From Kitasatospora phosalacinea (GTDB lineage Bacteria > Actinomycetota > Actinomycetes > Streptomycetales > Streptomycetaceae), in contig NZ_BSSA01000015.1 in the NCBI RefSeq assembly GCF_030268885.1, positions 62,001-126,000 on the forward strand: DNA of 64,000 nt. The letters run 5' to 3'. Each line of letters starts with the position of its first letter. Position 1 is the first letter of the stretch. The notes beneath the pieces are model-generated. The model saw nothing but the letters and a program-made list of their open reading frames with translations, was not told the DNA's origin and searched no databases. The translations under genes and the position numbers were made by a program. Below are positions 37,239 to 44,606 of the stretch, piece by piece.

Positions 37239-37901
37239 TCAGGAGGAGGACGGGTCGGTGTCGTTGAGGTAGGCCAGGACGGCCAGGACGCGGCGGTTGT
37301 CGTCGTCGTGGGGGAGGAGGTCGAGCTTGTTGAAGATGTTGTTGATGTGCTTGCAGACGGCCTTCTCGGTGATGGTCAGGCGGCCGCCGATGCCCGCGTT
37401 GGTCCGTCCTTCGGCCATCAGGCCGAGGACCTCCTGTTCGCGCGGGGTGAGGTTCTGCAGCGCCTTGTTCTGGGAGTGGCGGGACAGCAGCTGGTTGACC
37501 ACCACCGGGTCCAGCACGGTGCCGCCCGCGGCGACGGTGCGCACCGCGTCGACGAACCGGGTCACGTCCGAGACCCGGTCCTTGAGCAGGTAGCCGAGGC
37601 CGCCGCCGCTGGCCGCCAGCAGTTCCTTCGCGTACAGCTGCTCGACGTGCTGGGAGAGCACCAGCACCGGCAGGTCCGGGGTGTGGCGGCGGGCGTCGAG
37701 GGCCGCGCGCAGGCCCTCGTCGGTGTGGGTCGGGGGGAGCCGGACGTCGACCACCGCGACGTCCGGCTTGTGCACGGCCAGCGCCTGCACCAGGGACGGG
37801 CCGTTGTCGACCGCCTCGACCACCTCCAGGCCGTAGGCGGTCAGGAGCCGGATCAACCCGTCCCGCAGCAGGGTCAGGTCCTCGGCGATGACAACGCGCA
37901 T
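37239..37901 (-). CDS. NarL/LuxR-family response regulator
   Basis: 220 residues. The receiver domain (1-125) has the acidic pocket AEDL and phospho-acceptor Asp52 in VVDVRLP, plus the conserved Lys in YLLKDR. The C-terminal LuxR HTH (about 150-210) includes LTPREQEVLGLMAEG and KAVCKHINNIFNKL. It overlaps the histidine kinase gene by 28 bases and is its cognate regulator. A shared partial dyad ahead of this operon and ahead of the ABC exporter suggests the regulator controls both, but binding is inferred. A hairpin terminator follows directly. Confidence 0.93.
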   Translation of the reverse strand: MRVVIAEDLTLLRDGLIRLLTAYGLEVVEAVDNGPSLVQALAVHKPDVAVVDVRLPPTHTDEGLRAALDARRHTPDLPVLVLSQHVEQLYAKELLAASGGGLGYLLKDRVSDVTRFVDAVRTVAAGGTVLDPVVVNQLLSRHSQNKALQNLTPREQEVLGLMAEGRTNAGIGGRLTITEKAVCKHINNIFNKLDLLPHDDDNRRVLAVLAYLNDTDPSSS

Positions 37902-39121
37902 GGCAGCTCCATGGTGATGATGGTCGGTCCCCCGGCGGGGCTCGTGACGACGAGCACTCCGTCGAAGGCTGCCAGGCGACGCTCCACCCCCGCCAGTCCG
38001 CCGCCGGGCGAGGCCGAGGCGCCGCCCATGCCGTCGTCGCCGACGATGGCGACCAGCCGGCCGTCCTCGTGGCCCAGCTGCACCCAGGCGCGGCCCGCGC
38101 CGCTGTGCTTGGCGGCGTTGGTGAGCGCCTCGGCGACCGCGAAGTACATCGCGGACTCCACCGGCGCCTCGGGGCGGCCCGGCAGTTCGATCCGCACGTC
38201 GACCGGGAACGGCATGGTCAGCGCCAGCGCCCGCACCGCCCCGTCCAGGCCGCGTTCGGCCAGCACCGGCGGGTGGATGCCGCGCACCAGGTCGCGCAGG
38301 TCGGACAGGGCCTGGCCGCTGTGCTCGCGGGCCTCCATCATCAGCTGGGTGGCGGCCTCCGGGTCGTGTTTGATCAGCTGTTCGGCCAGGCCGATGTTCA
38401 TGCCCAGGGCGACCAGCCGGGCCTGCGCGCCGTCGTGCAGGTCGCGCTCGATCCGGCGCAGCTCGGCCGCCGAGGCGTCCACCACCTGGGTCCGGGAGTC
38501 GGTCAACGAGTCGACGCGGGCGGTCAGTTGGCCGCGGCCGGGGGAGAGCAGCGCCGCGCAGAACAGCGCGTGCGCCTTGACGAACAGCGGGGCCCCGAAC
38601 ACCGCGACGGCCAGGCACAGCGCGCCCAGCGGGATGTTCAGGGTCCAGTACAGGTGGTGGGCGCTGGTGAGGGCCACCAGGAACGGCGCCACCAGCAGGC
38701 CGCCCAGCCCGTTGACCAGCAGCGCCGCGGGCAGCACCCCGAGCAGCGCGCCGACCGGCACGTTGACCAGCAGCCACAGTAGGTCGCGCCAGGTCGCCGG
38801 GTCCTTCAGCAGCTCCCGGCAGAGCTCGACCCGGCCGATCAGACCCGGCGCGGTGCGCGGCAGCGGCCGGTACGGGGAGGCGATCGGCACCCCGGACCAC
38901 TCGCGGGCCCAGCGCCGCTCGGTGTCGGCGAACGCCCGCGCGCCCTTCAGCAGCGTCGGCGCGGCCAGCACGCCCAGGCCCAGCGGGAGGAGGACGATCG
39001 ACAGCAGCGAGCCGACCAGCAGCGGCACCCCCGCGAACTGCGAGGCCAGCGCCTGCACCAGCCCGCGGCCGCAGGCCGTCAGCATCCGGGCGACCCGGCG
39101 CCCGGCCCGGGAGCCGCTCAT
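37874..39121 (-). CDS. Sensor histidine kinase (HisKA_3 / NarX-like)
   Basis: 415 residues from the ATG. Hydrophobic segments near 30-55, 113-145 and 160-192 place the N-terminal half in the membrane with little outside the cell, so it may sense the membrane itself or a lipophilic compound. Phospho-acceptor His229 is in RDLHDGAQAR. The ATP-binding part has the N-box ALTNAAKHS and glycine loops GDDGMGG and GGGLAGVERR. No ATG or GTG start was found upstream in this frame back to position 39180. The ATG overlaps the stop of a 20-codon reading frame that has a strong ribosome site, so kinase translation may be coupled to it. Its gene is followed by the response regulator with a 28-base overlap. 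Confidence 0.9.
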   Translation of the reverse strand: MSGSRAGRRVARMLTACGRGLVQALASQFAGVPLLVGSLLSIVLLPLGLGVLAAPTLLKGARAFADTERRWAREWSGVPIASPYRPLPRTAPGLIGRVELCRELLKDPATWRDLLWLLVNVPVGALLGVLPAALLVNGLGGLLVAPFLVALTSAHHLYWTLNIPLGALCLAVAVFGAPLFVKAHALFCAALLSPGRGQLTARVDSLTDSRTQVVDASAAELRRIERDLHDGAQARLVALGMNIGLAEQLIKHDPEAATQLMMEAREHSGQALSDLRDLVRGIHPPVLAERGLDGAVRALALTMPFPVDVRIELPGRPEAPVESAMYFAVAEALTNAAKHSGAGRAWVQLGHEDGRLVAIVGDDGMGGASASPGGGLAGVERRLAAFDGVLVVTSPAGGPTIITMELPCALSSPRT

Positions 39122-39180
39122 GACTGCCCCGCCGGGGCCTGGACGGCGGGTCGTCCGCCGGCCGTGCGTACTCGGGTCAC
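39118..39180 (-). CDS. Possible 20-residue leader peptide coupled to the histidine kinase
   Basis: Minus strand GTG at 39180 follows GAGGAG with six bases between, the best ribosome site in this region. The frame runs 20 codons and its TGA overlaps the kinase ATG (ATGA). The predicted peptide is basic at the start (VTRVRTAGGRP) and resembles nothing I know. It may only serve to bring ribosomes to the kinase start, or it may be chance. Confidence 0.4.
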   Translation of the reverse strand: MTRVRTAGGRPAVQAPAGQS

Positions 39181-39217
39181 CGTGGTCTCCTCGTGCTCGT
39201 GCCTGTCCACGGAGCCC

Positions 39218-39262
39218 AGTCTTCCGGCCCCGGCGGCCGCTTGTCAGGGGAGTAAACACCCC
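39218..39262 (-). promoter_or_regulatory. Promoter and putative response regulator site of the two-component operon
   Basis: Minus strand GGGGTGTTTACTCCCC (39262-39247) runs straight into the -35-like CTGACA (39247-39242). After 18 bases comes AAGACT (39223-39218). The 16-base block and the following TGAC also occur ahead of the ABC exporter. Confidence 0.6.
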
Positions 39263-39322
39263 AGTCGGGCACCGGCCCCCCACCCCCCGCGGGCCGCCGT
39301 CCGCCGGGCCGCCCCGTGCTCT

Positions 39323-39369
39323 GGGGTGCCCCTAAGGGGCTGGCCCGGCCACCGGCGAGTCGCTAGACA
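39323..39369 (+). promoter_or_regulatory. Plus-strand AGGGG-type promoter pointing into the antisense of the ACP gene
   Basis: CCCCTAAGGGGCTGG (39330-39344) is followed after 20 bases by TAGACATGGGGG (39364-39375), almost the same as the aminopeptidase promoter. The spacing from A of AGGGG (39335) to TAGACA is 29. The first plus-strand gene downstream is the adenylating enzyme at 39724, so a transcript would cross the minus-strand ACP gene as antisense. Confidence 0.55.
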
Positions 39370-39399
39370 TGGGGGCGGAGGGTCGGTGCGGGGCGGGGG

Positions 39400-39645
39400 C
39401 TAGGCCTCCGCCCGGATCCGGGACAGGGTCTTCCAGAGCGTCTCGGGCGTCTCGAACGTCGCCAGTGACAGGGCCTCGTCCTGGAACCTGACCTCGTAGG
39501 CGTCCTCCAGCACGGAAAGCAGGTCGACCGTCGCCAGCGAGTCGAGGCCGAAATCCCGCAACGGGGCGTCGGCGACGAGTTCCTCGTCGGCGGGCAGGTA
39601 CGGCAGAAAACGGCGCACGGATTCTTCGAATCTCTCATCCCACAT
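39400..39645 (-). CDS. Stand-alone acyl carrier protein, VinL-type
   Basis: 81 residues with the phosphopantetheine site DFGLDSL (Ser36). It is acidic with the usual four-helix ACP pattern. In the vicenistatin route the matching ACP carries 3-methylaspartate, its decarboxylated product, and then the aminoacyl-protected dipeptidyl group, meeting VinN, VinO, VinM and VinK in turn. All four partners are encoded within 8 kb here. ATG start with AAGG eight bases before it. It is divergent from the second adenylating enzyme, with 78 bases between. Its own promoter is unclear: an AGGGGT box is at 39696-39691 (minus) but no good -10 sits at the spacing used elsewhere. Confidence 0.9.
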   Translation of the reverse strand: MWDERFEESVRRFLPYLPADEELVADAPLRDFGLDSLATVDLLSVLEDAYEVRFQDEALSLATFETPETLWKTLSRIRAEA

Positions 39646-39723
39646 GCCGGCGACCTTACCGACGGCGCCAGTTCGGGTCGATGAGTACGAACCCCTATTT
39701 CATTCCCGGCCACCGGAGGCGAC
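39646..39723. promoter_or_regulatory. Divergent intergenic region between ACP and adenylating enzyme
   Basis: It holds ACCCCTATTT (39691-39700), the reverse of an ATAGGGGT box, pointing toward the ACP gene. At the 29-base spacing the hexamer is CGCCGT, a poor -10; a TAAGGT 38 bases away more likely belongs to the ribosome site. On the plus side GGAGG lies just before the ATG at 39724. Confidence 0.4.
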
Positions 39724-41271
39724 ATGGAATTCCCCACCGAGAACACCCTCCCGCTGCGGTTCCTGCGCGGCCTGGCCGCCTCCCCGGACGGCGTGGCGGT
39801 GCGCCACGGCGACACCGTGCTGACCTACCGGCAGCTGCACGAGCGGGCCCTGCTGTGGGCCGGCGCCCTGGTCGCCGAACGGGCCCGCACCGTCGGCGTG
39901 CTGGCCCGCAAGGGCCCCGAGGCGTACACCGCGATCCTGGCCGCGCTGTTCGCCGGGGCCGCCGTGGTGCCGCTGCGCCCGGACTTCCCGGCCGCCCGGC
40001 TGGCGCAGATGGCGGACGCGGCGGGCGTGCAGGTGCTGGTCGCCGACCGGGAGGCGGTGCCCGCGCTGGCGGAGGTCCGCGGCGGCCGGGCGGTGCTGCT
40101 GGTCGGCCCGGAGGGCGCCGTGCAGGCCGACGAACTGCCGTACGCCACGCTGAAGACCGACCCGGCGGCGGCGCTGGCCGCGCCCCGGCCGACCGCCCCG
40201 GACGACCTGGCGTACGTGCTGTTCACCTCGGGTTCGACCGGCCGCCCCAAAGGCGTCCGGCTCACCCACGGCGCATTCGCGCATTACTTCTCGCTGCTGG
40301 ACGCGCGCTACGACTTCGGCCCCGCCGACGTGTTCTCCCAGGTATTCGACCTGAACTTCGACTGCTCGGTGTTCGACCTGTTCTGCGCCTGGGGCGCGGG
40401 CGCCGAATTCCTCACCCTGCCGCCGCAGGCGTTCCGGGCGCTGCCGGAGTTCCTGGCCGAGCACGGCGTGACCGTCTGGTTCTCCACCCCGAGCGCGATC
40501 GCCCTGGTGCGCCGCACCGGCGGCCTGGCCCCGGGCGCGCTGCCCGGGCTGCGCTGGAGCTTCTTCGCCGGGGAGGCGCTGACCTGCCGGGACGTCGAGG
40601 ACTGGCGGGCGGCCGCGCCCGCGGCCACCGTCGAGAACCTGTACGGCCCGACCGAGCTGACCGTCACCATCGCCGCCTACCGCTGGTCCGACACCGGGAC
40701 GCCCGCGGTCGCGGTCAACGGCGTGGTGCCGATCGGCGCCGTCCACGCCGGGCACCAGGTGCTGCTGCTCGACCCGGACGGGCAGCCCGCCGAGGAGGTC
40801 GGCGAACTCTGCATCGCCGGACCGCAGTTGACCCCCGGCTACCTGGACCCGGGCGACGGTGCGGGCCGCTTCCTGGAGCGCGACGGGCTGACCTACTACC
40901 GCACCGGCGACCGGGCCCGCCGGATCGGCCCGGACGGCACCGACCTGGCGTACCTGGGGCGGCTGGACTCGCAGATCCAGGTGCAGGGCTGGCGGATCGA
41001 GCCCGCCGAGGTCGAGCACGCGCTGCGCGCCCTCGGGGTGCGCGACGCGGTGGTGGTCGGCGCCCCGACCCCGGCCGGGACGGTGCTGGTGGCGTACTAC
41101 ACCGGGGAGGCGGTGCCCGCGGTCGACCTGGTGCGCGGGCTGCGCGAACTCGTCCCGGCCGGGGCGATCCCGCGGCGCTTCCTGCCGGTCGAGGAGTTCC
41201 CGCTGTCGCCCAACCGGAAGGTCGACCGGGGCGCGCTCACCGCCCGGGCCGCCGAGCTCCAGGGCCTGTGA
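39724..41271 (+). CDS. Stand-alone amino acid adenylating enzyme, VinM-type
   Basis: 515 residues, NRPS-like A domain without a carrier domain. Motifs: FTSGSTGRPKG (about 168-178), FDLNFDCSVFDLF, LYGPTE, YRTGDRARR and the late lysine SPNRKVDRG. The Asp in FDLNFD matches the residue that usually holds an alpha-amino group, so the substrate is an alpha-amino acid. In the vicenistatin route VinM adds alanine to the amino group of the beta-aminoacyl-ACP as a protecting cap. The amino acid used here cannot be fixed by eye. ATG start just after GGAGG. A perfect 23-base hairpin follows the stop. It is divergent from the ACP it should act on. Confidence 0.88.
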   Translation: MEFPTENTLPLRFLRGLAASPDGVAVRHGDTVLTYRQLHERALLWAGALVAERARTVGVLARKGPEAYTAILAALFAGAAVVPLRPDFPAARLAQMADAAGVQVLVADREAVPALAEVRGGRAVLLVGPEGAVQADELPYATLKTDPAAALAAPRPTAPDDLAYVLFTSGSTGRPKGVRLTHGAFAHYFSLLDARYDFGPADVFSQVFDLNFDCSVFDLFCAWGAGAEFLTLPPQAFRALPEFLAEHGVTVWFSTPSAIALVRRTGGLAPGALPGLRWSFFAGEALTCRDVEDWRAAAPAATVENLYGPTELTVTIAAYRWSDTGTPAVAVNGVVPIGAVHAGHQVLLLDPDGQPAEEVGELCIAGPQLTPGYLDPGDGAGRFLERDGLTYYRTGDRARRIGPDGTDLAYLGRLDSQIQVQGWRIEPAEVEHALRALGVRDAVVVGAPTPAGTVLVAYYTGEAVPAVDLVRGLRELVPAGAIPRRFLPVEEFPLSPNRKVDRGALTARAAELQGL

Positions 41272-41288
41272 CGCGGTGCCCGCGGCAC

Positions 41289-41339
41289 GACGGGGAGGGG
41301 CCCCGGGAAGCGTGTGGCTTCCCGGGGCCCCTCCCCGTC
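41289..41339. terminator. Strong bidirectional terminator
   Basis: A perfect 23-base inverted repeat (41289-41311 with 41317-41339) around the loop GTGTG. It lies 17 bases after the adenylating enzyme stop and 50 bases beyond the converging permease stop, so it can serve both. Confidence 0.9.
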
Positions 41340-41389
41340 CCGCGTCCGCCGCGCCCGCGGGCTGCTGCTCGGCCCACGGACGCCGGGGG

Positions 41390-42754
41390 TCAGATCGCGG
41401 CGGCCAGCGCCTCCAGCGGGCGCTCGCGCAGCGTCTTGCGGGTGGCGCCGATGTTCGCCGCGAAGGTCAGCACCACCACGATCGCGACCACCACCAGGTA
41501 GATCTGCGGGCCCGCGTCCGGGATCGCCTCGTCCGACAGGGCCAGGCTGAACGGGATGATCGAGGCCAGCGCCGCGACGGTGCCCGCGACCAGGCCGGTG
41601 ACCACCGTGATCACGCTCTCGAAGGTGACCGTGCGGACGACCTGCCCGGGGGTGGAGCCGATCAGCCGCTGCTGGCCGAACTCGCGGCGGCGGTAGACCG
41701 TCGCGGTGACCGCCAGGTTGATCAGCACGATCGCCGCGAAGACCGCGATGGTGGAGACGATCACGAAGTTCAGGGTCTCGACGTTCTTGTCGTCCTGGGA
41801 GCGCACCAGCCGGCCCGAGGAGACCGCGTCGTTCTGGATGACCTGCATGTACAGCGACCCGGCGGCCATCCCGACGAACAGGATGATCGGCATCAGGACG
41901 CCCGCCATCCGGCCCGAGCGCTGCCGGATGTTGGCCTGGGCCAGGTAGGCGGGGGTGCCGCCGAAGCCGCGGACCACGCCGCCGACCAGCGCGCTGGCGA
42001 TCCGCAGCAGGATCGGCGAGAGCAGCGCCAGGCCGATCGAGACGTGGATGCAGGCCTCGCCCGCGATCGACATGGTCAGGTAGCCGCGGTCCTTGAGCAC
42101 GGTCGGGACCAGCACGCCCGCGTCGGTGCCCAGCAGCAGGAAGAAGATGCCGAAGCCGATCCGCTTCTTGGTCATCTTGGTGGTGCCCGCCGCGCTGGTG
42201 ACCAGCGCCTCGCGGGTGCTGACGGTGGAGGCCCGGCGGCCGGTGACGTACGCGGCGATCGCCGCGGCCAGGAAGGTCACGCCCAGGCCCATGCTCAGCG
42301 CCATCAGGCCGAACTCGTAGTCGGTGCCCTTGGCGACCTGGTGGTTGGAGACCAGGGTCTCCACCACCGCGTTGCCCGCCAGGTAGCCGACCGGCACCGC
42401 CAGGACGGCGGCCAGCAGGGTGACCACCGCGGTCTCGCCGATGATCATGCGGGTGATCTGGCCCGGGACCGCGCCCGCCGACTTCAGCAGCGCGATCTCG
42501 TTGCTGCGCTGGCGCACCGTCAGGTTGAGGGTGGCCGCGATGCCGAAGGCCACGATCAGCACGCCCCAGCCGTCCACCACGTAGCACATGGTGGTCAGGG
42601 TCTTCTTGTCCTGGGCGGAGACGCCGTCGGCCGTGCCGGTGTCGAACAGCGAGGAGAAGGCCATCAGGATGGTGGCGCCGAGGAACACGTTCAGGAAGGT
42701 CGCGGCGAAGCTGCCCTTGCGCAGTCGCAGCGAGCTGAGGGCGAGGCGGAACAT
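41390..42754 (-). CDS. ABC transporter permease, FtsX/MacB-like family
   Basis: 454 residues. A first membrane helix lies near 17-38, then an FtsX-type segment with three helices (about 63-165, including VRQRSNEIALLKSAGAVPGQ), then a second, similar set near the C-terminus (YRRREFGQQRLIGSTPGQ), so it looks like a two-lobe FtsX-family permease. It starts 3 bases after the stop of the ATPase gene and must work with it. Such pairs export or extract lipophilic compounds from the membrane, so export of the macrolactam, or self-protection against it, is likely. The substrate is inferred from context only. Confidence 0.9.
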   Translation of the reverse strand: MFRLALSSLRLRKGSFAATFLNVFLGATILMAFSSLFDTGTADGVSAQDKKTLTTMCYVVDGWGVLIVAFGIAATLNLTVRQRSNEIALLKSAGAVPGQITRMIIGETAVVTLLAAVLAVPVGYLAGNAVVETLVSNHQVAKGTDYEFGLMALSMGLGVTFLAAAIAAYVTGRRASTVSTREALVTSAAGTTKMTKKRIGFGIFFLLLGTDAGVLVPTVLKDRGYLTMSIAGEACIHVSIGLALLSPILLRIASALVGGVVRGFGGTPAYLAQANIRQRSGRMAGVLMPIILFVGMAAGSLYMQVIQNDAVSSGRLVRSQDDKNVETLNFVIVSTIAVFAAIVLINLAVTATVYRRREFGQQRLIGSTPGQVVRTVTFESVITVVTGLVAGTVAALASIIPFSLALSDEAIPDAGPQIYLVVVAIVVVLTFAANIGATRKTLRERPLEALAAAI

Positions 42755-42757
42755 GGA

Positions 42758-43552
42758 TCAGGACTCCGATCGGGCGTGGCGGCGGGCGACTTCCTCACCC
42801 AGGCGGGCCATCTCCTCGGCGACGGTGGCCGGGTTGGGGCGGGCCATCTCGTCGACGATCTGACCGTCGACCAGGAAGAGCACCAGGTCGGCGTGCGAGG
42901 CGGCGATCGGGTCGTGGGTCACCATGATCACGGTCTGCCCGAACTCGCGCACCGCCTGGTCGAACAGGTCGAGCACCTCGGCGGCCCGGTGGGTGTCGAG
43001 CGCACCGGTCGGCTCGTCCGCGAAGATGATCTTCGGGTTGGAGACCAGCGCCCGGGCGATCGCCACCCGCTGCTGCTCGCCGCCGGACAGCTGCGCCGGG
43101 TGGTGGTCCAGCCGGTGCAGCAGGTCCACCCGCTCCACCACGGCCTCCAGCCGCTGCCGGTCCACCCGCTTGCCCTCCAACCGGGACGGCAGGGTGATGT
43201 TCTGCCGGACCGTCAGCGAGGGCAGCAGGTTGAACTGCTGGAAGACGAAACCGATCCGGCCGCGGCGGAACCTGGTCAGCTCGGTCTCGTTGCCGAAGGT
43301 CATCTGCTGCCCGGCGATGTACACCTCGCCGCTGCTCGGCTGGTCGAGCCCCGACGCGCAGTGCAGCAGGGTGCTCTTGCCCGAGCCCGACGGGCCCATG
43401 ATCGCGGTGAAGGTACCGGGAGCCAGTGAGAGGTTCACGCTCTTCAGTGCGGTGACCGGAACGCCGGTCGTGCCGTAGACCTTGCTGACCGAGGCCAGTC
43501 GGAGTACGTCCCCCGCCACCGGACGGCCGTGGGCGCCTGCTCGGTTCATCAT
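42758..43552 (-). CDS. ABC transporter ATPase, LolD/MacB-like
   Basis: 264 residues. Walker A GPSGSGKST (about 53-61), Q-loop FQQFN, signature LSGGEQQR, Walker B IIFADEPTGALD and H-loop VTHD are all intact. The start is either of two adjacent ATG codons (43552 or 43549) preceded by GAGGA; the spacing to the first is short, so the second may be used. Upstream is a promoter with two copies of the 16-base block that also precedes the two-component operon, which suggests induction by that system. Divergent from the thioesterase operon. Confidence 0.92.
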   Translation of the reverse strand: MMNRAGAHGRPVAGDVLRLASVSKVYGTTGVPVTALKSVNLSLAPGTFTAIMGPSGSGKSTLLHCASGLDQPSSGEVYIAGQQMTFGNETELTRFRRGRIGFVFQQFNLLPSLTVRQNITLPSRLEGKRVDRQRLEAVVERVDLLHRLDHHPAQLSGGEQQRVAIARALVSNPKIIFADEPTGALDTHRAAEVLDLFDQAVREFGQTVIMVTHDPIAASHADLVLFLVDGQIVDEMARPNPATVAEEMARLGEEVARRHARSES

Positions 43553-43588
43553 TCCTCATCTCGTCGGGCGCAGTTCCTGCTGCTCACG

Positions 43589-43655
43589 AGCATTCCGCGC
43601 GGCGCCCGCCGCGTCAGGGGTGGAAACTCCCCGACCCGGGTAGGGAAAACACCCC
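43589..43655 (-). promoter_or_regulatory. ABC exporter promoter with tandem response regulator-like sites
   Basis: Minus strand: GGGGTGTTTTCCCTAC (43655-43640) and GGGGAGTTTCCACCCC (43632-43617) start 23 bases apart, about two helical turns. The inner copy runs into CTGACG (43617-43612), with a 17-base gap to AATGCT (43594-43589). The block GGGGWGTTTNCN matches the site ahead of the histidine kinase. Confidence 0.6.
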
Positions 43656-43731
43656 CCTGCCCCGCCCGCCCCGCCCCGACCCGCCCCAGCAGGGCCGACG
43701 CCCCCGCACCCCGGCCCCCGCACCCGCCGAT

Positions 43732-43765
43732 AGGGGTTGAAGCCCCCGGATGAGACTGCCACATT
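43732..43765 (+). promoter_or_regulatory. AGGGGT box before the type II thioesterase operon
   Basis: ATAGGGGT occurs at 43730-43737. The hexamer CACATT is at 43760, 28 bases after the A of AGGGGT, a weaker -10 than at the other promoters. A start there would leave almost no leader before the ATG at 43775, although GAGG is present at 43767. Confidence 0.45.
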
Positions 43766-43774
43766 CGAGGCACT

Positions 43775-44569
43775 ATGACGACGACCGTACCGACCCAGAA
43801 CGGGGCCCGAGAACTGGGCGCCTGGATCCGCCGCTTCCGGCCGGCCGAGGACGCCGCCGTCCGGCTCGTCTGCCTCCCGCACGCCGGCGGGGCCGCGACC
43901 TACTACTTCCCGGTGGCCAAGGCCCTGGCCCCCGAACTCGACGTGCTCGCCGTGCAGTACCCCGGCCGCCAGGACCGGCGCACCGAACCCGTCATCGAGG
44001 ACGTGCGCGTCCTCGCCGACCGGATCACCGCCGAGCTGCTCCCCTGGACCGACCGGCCGCTGGCGCTGTTCGGCCACAGCATGGGCGCCCTGGTCGGCTA
44101 CGAGGTCGCCCGCCGCCTGGAGGCCGCGGGCACCGCCCCGCTCGGCCTGTTCGCCTCCGGCCGGCGCGCCCCGTCCACCGTCCGCGAGGAGGGCGTCCAC
44201 CGGCGCGACGACCAGGGCATCGTCAGCGCCCTGCGGGAGCTCAGCGGCACCGGCGACGAGGTGCTCGACGACGCCGACCTGCTCGGCATGGTCCTCACCG
44301 CGGTGCGCGGCGACTACAAGGCCGTCGAGACCTACCGGGACGACGCCGGACCGGTGCTGAACTGCCCCGTCGAGGTGCTCACCGGCGACAGCGACGCCAT
44401 GACCAGCCCCGAGGAGAACCGGGCCTGGGAGCGTCACACCACCGGCGAGTGCCGGGTCACCGAGTTCCCCGGCGGGCACTTCTACCTGGTCGACCAGGCG
44501 CCCGCCGTGCTCGCCACGGTCCGGGAGCGGACCCGCGCCTGGGCCGCGGCCGCACCGCAGCGCCCCTGA
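43775..44569 (+). CDS. Type II thioesterase
   Basis: 264 residues, alpha/beta hydrolase of the RifR/TEII group. LPHAGG (about 35-40), GHSMG (Ser102), GDSDAM and GGHFYL give the Ser-Asp-His triad. Such enzymes clear wrongly loaded or decarboxylated acyl groups from PKS carrier proteins. ATG start with GAGG four bases before it. It is first in a plus-strand operon with the metallophosphoesterase and the phosphopantetheinyl transferase, so all three genes act on carrier-protein upkeep. Confidence 0.95.
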   Translation: MTTTVPTQNGARELGAWIRRFRPAEDAAVRLVCLPHAGGAATYYFPVAKALAPELDVLAVQYPGRQDRRTEPVIEDVRVLADRITAELLPWTDRPLALFGHSMGALVGYEVARRLEAAGTAPLGLFASGRRAPSTVREEGVHRRDDQGIVSALRELSGTGDEVLDDADLLGMVLTAVRGDYKAVETYRDDAGPVLNCPVEVLTGDSDAMTSPEENRAWERHTTGECRVTEFPGGHFYLVDQAPAVLATVRERTRAWAAAAPQRP

Positions 44570-44606
44570 TGGGCCGTCAGCACCCGGCGGTCCGCGGGGG
44601 AGCGCG

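Noticed and set aside
39653-39658. TAAGGT as a -10 for the ACP gene
   Set aside because: It lies 38 bases from the AGGGGT box instead of 28-30 and is better read as the ribosome site AAGG for the ATG at 39645.
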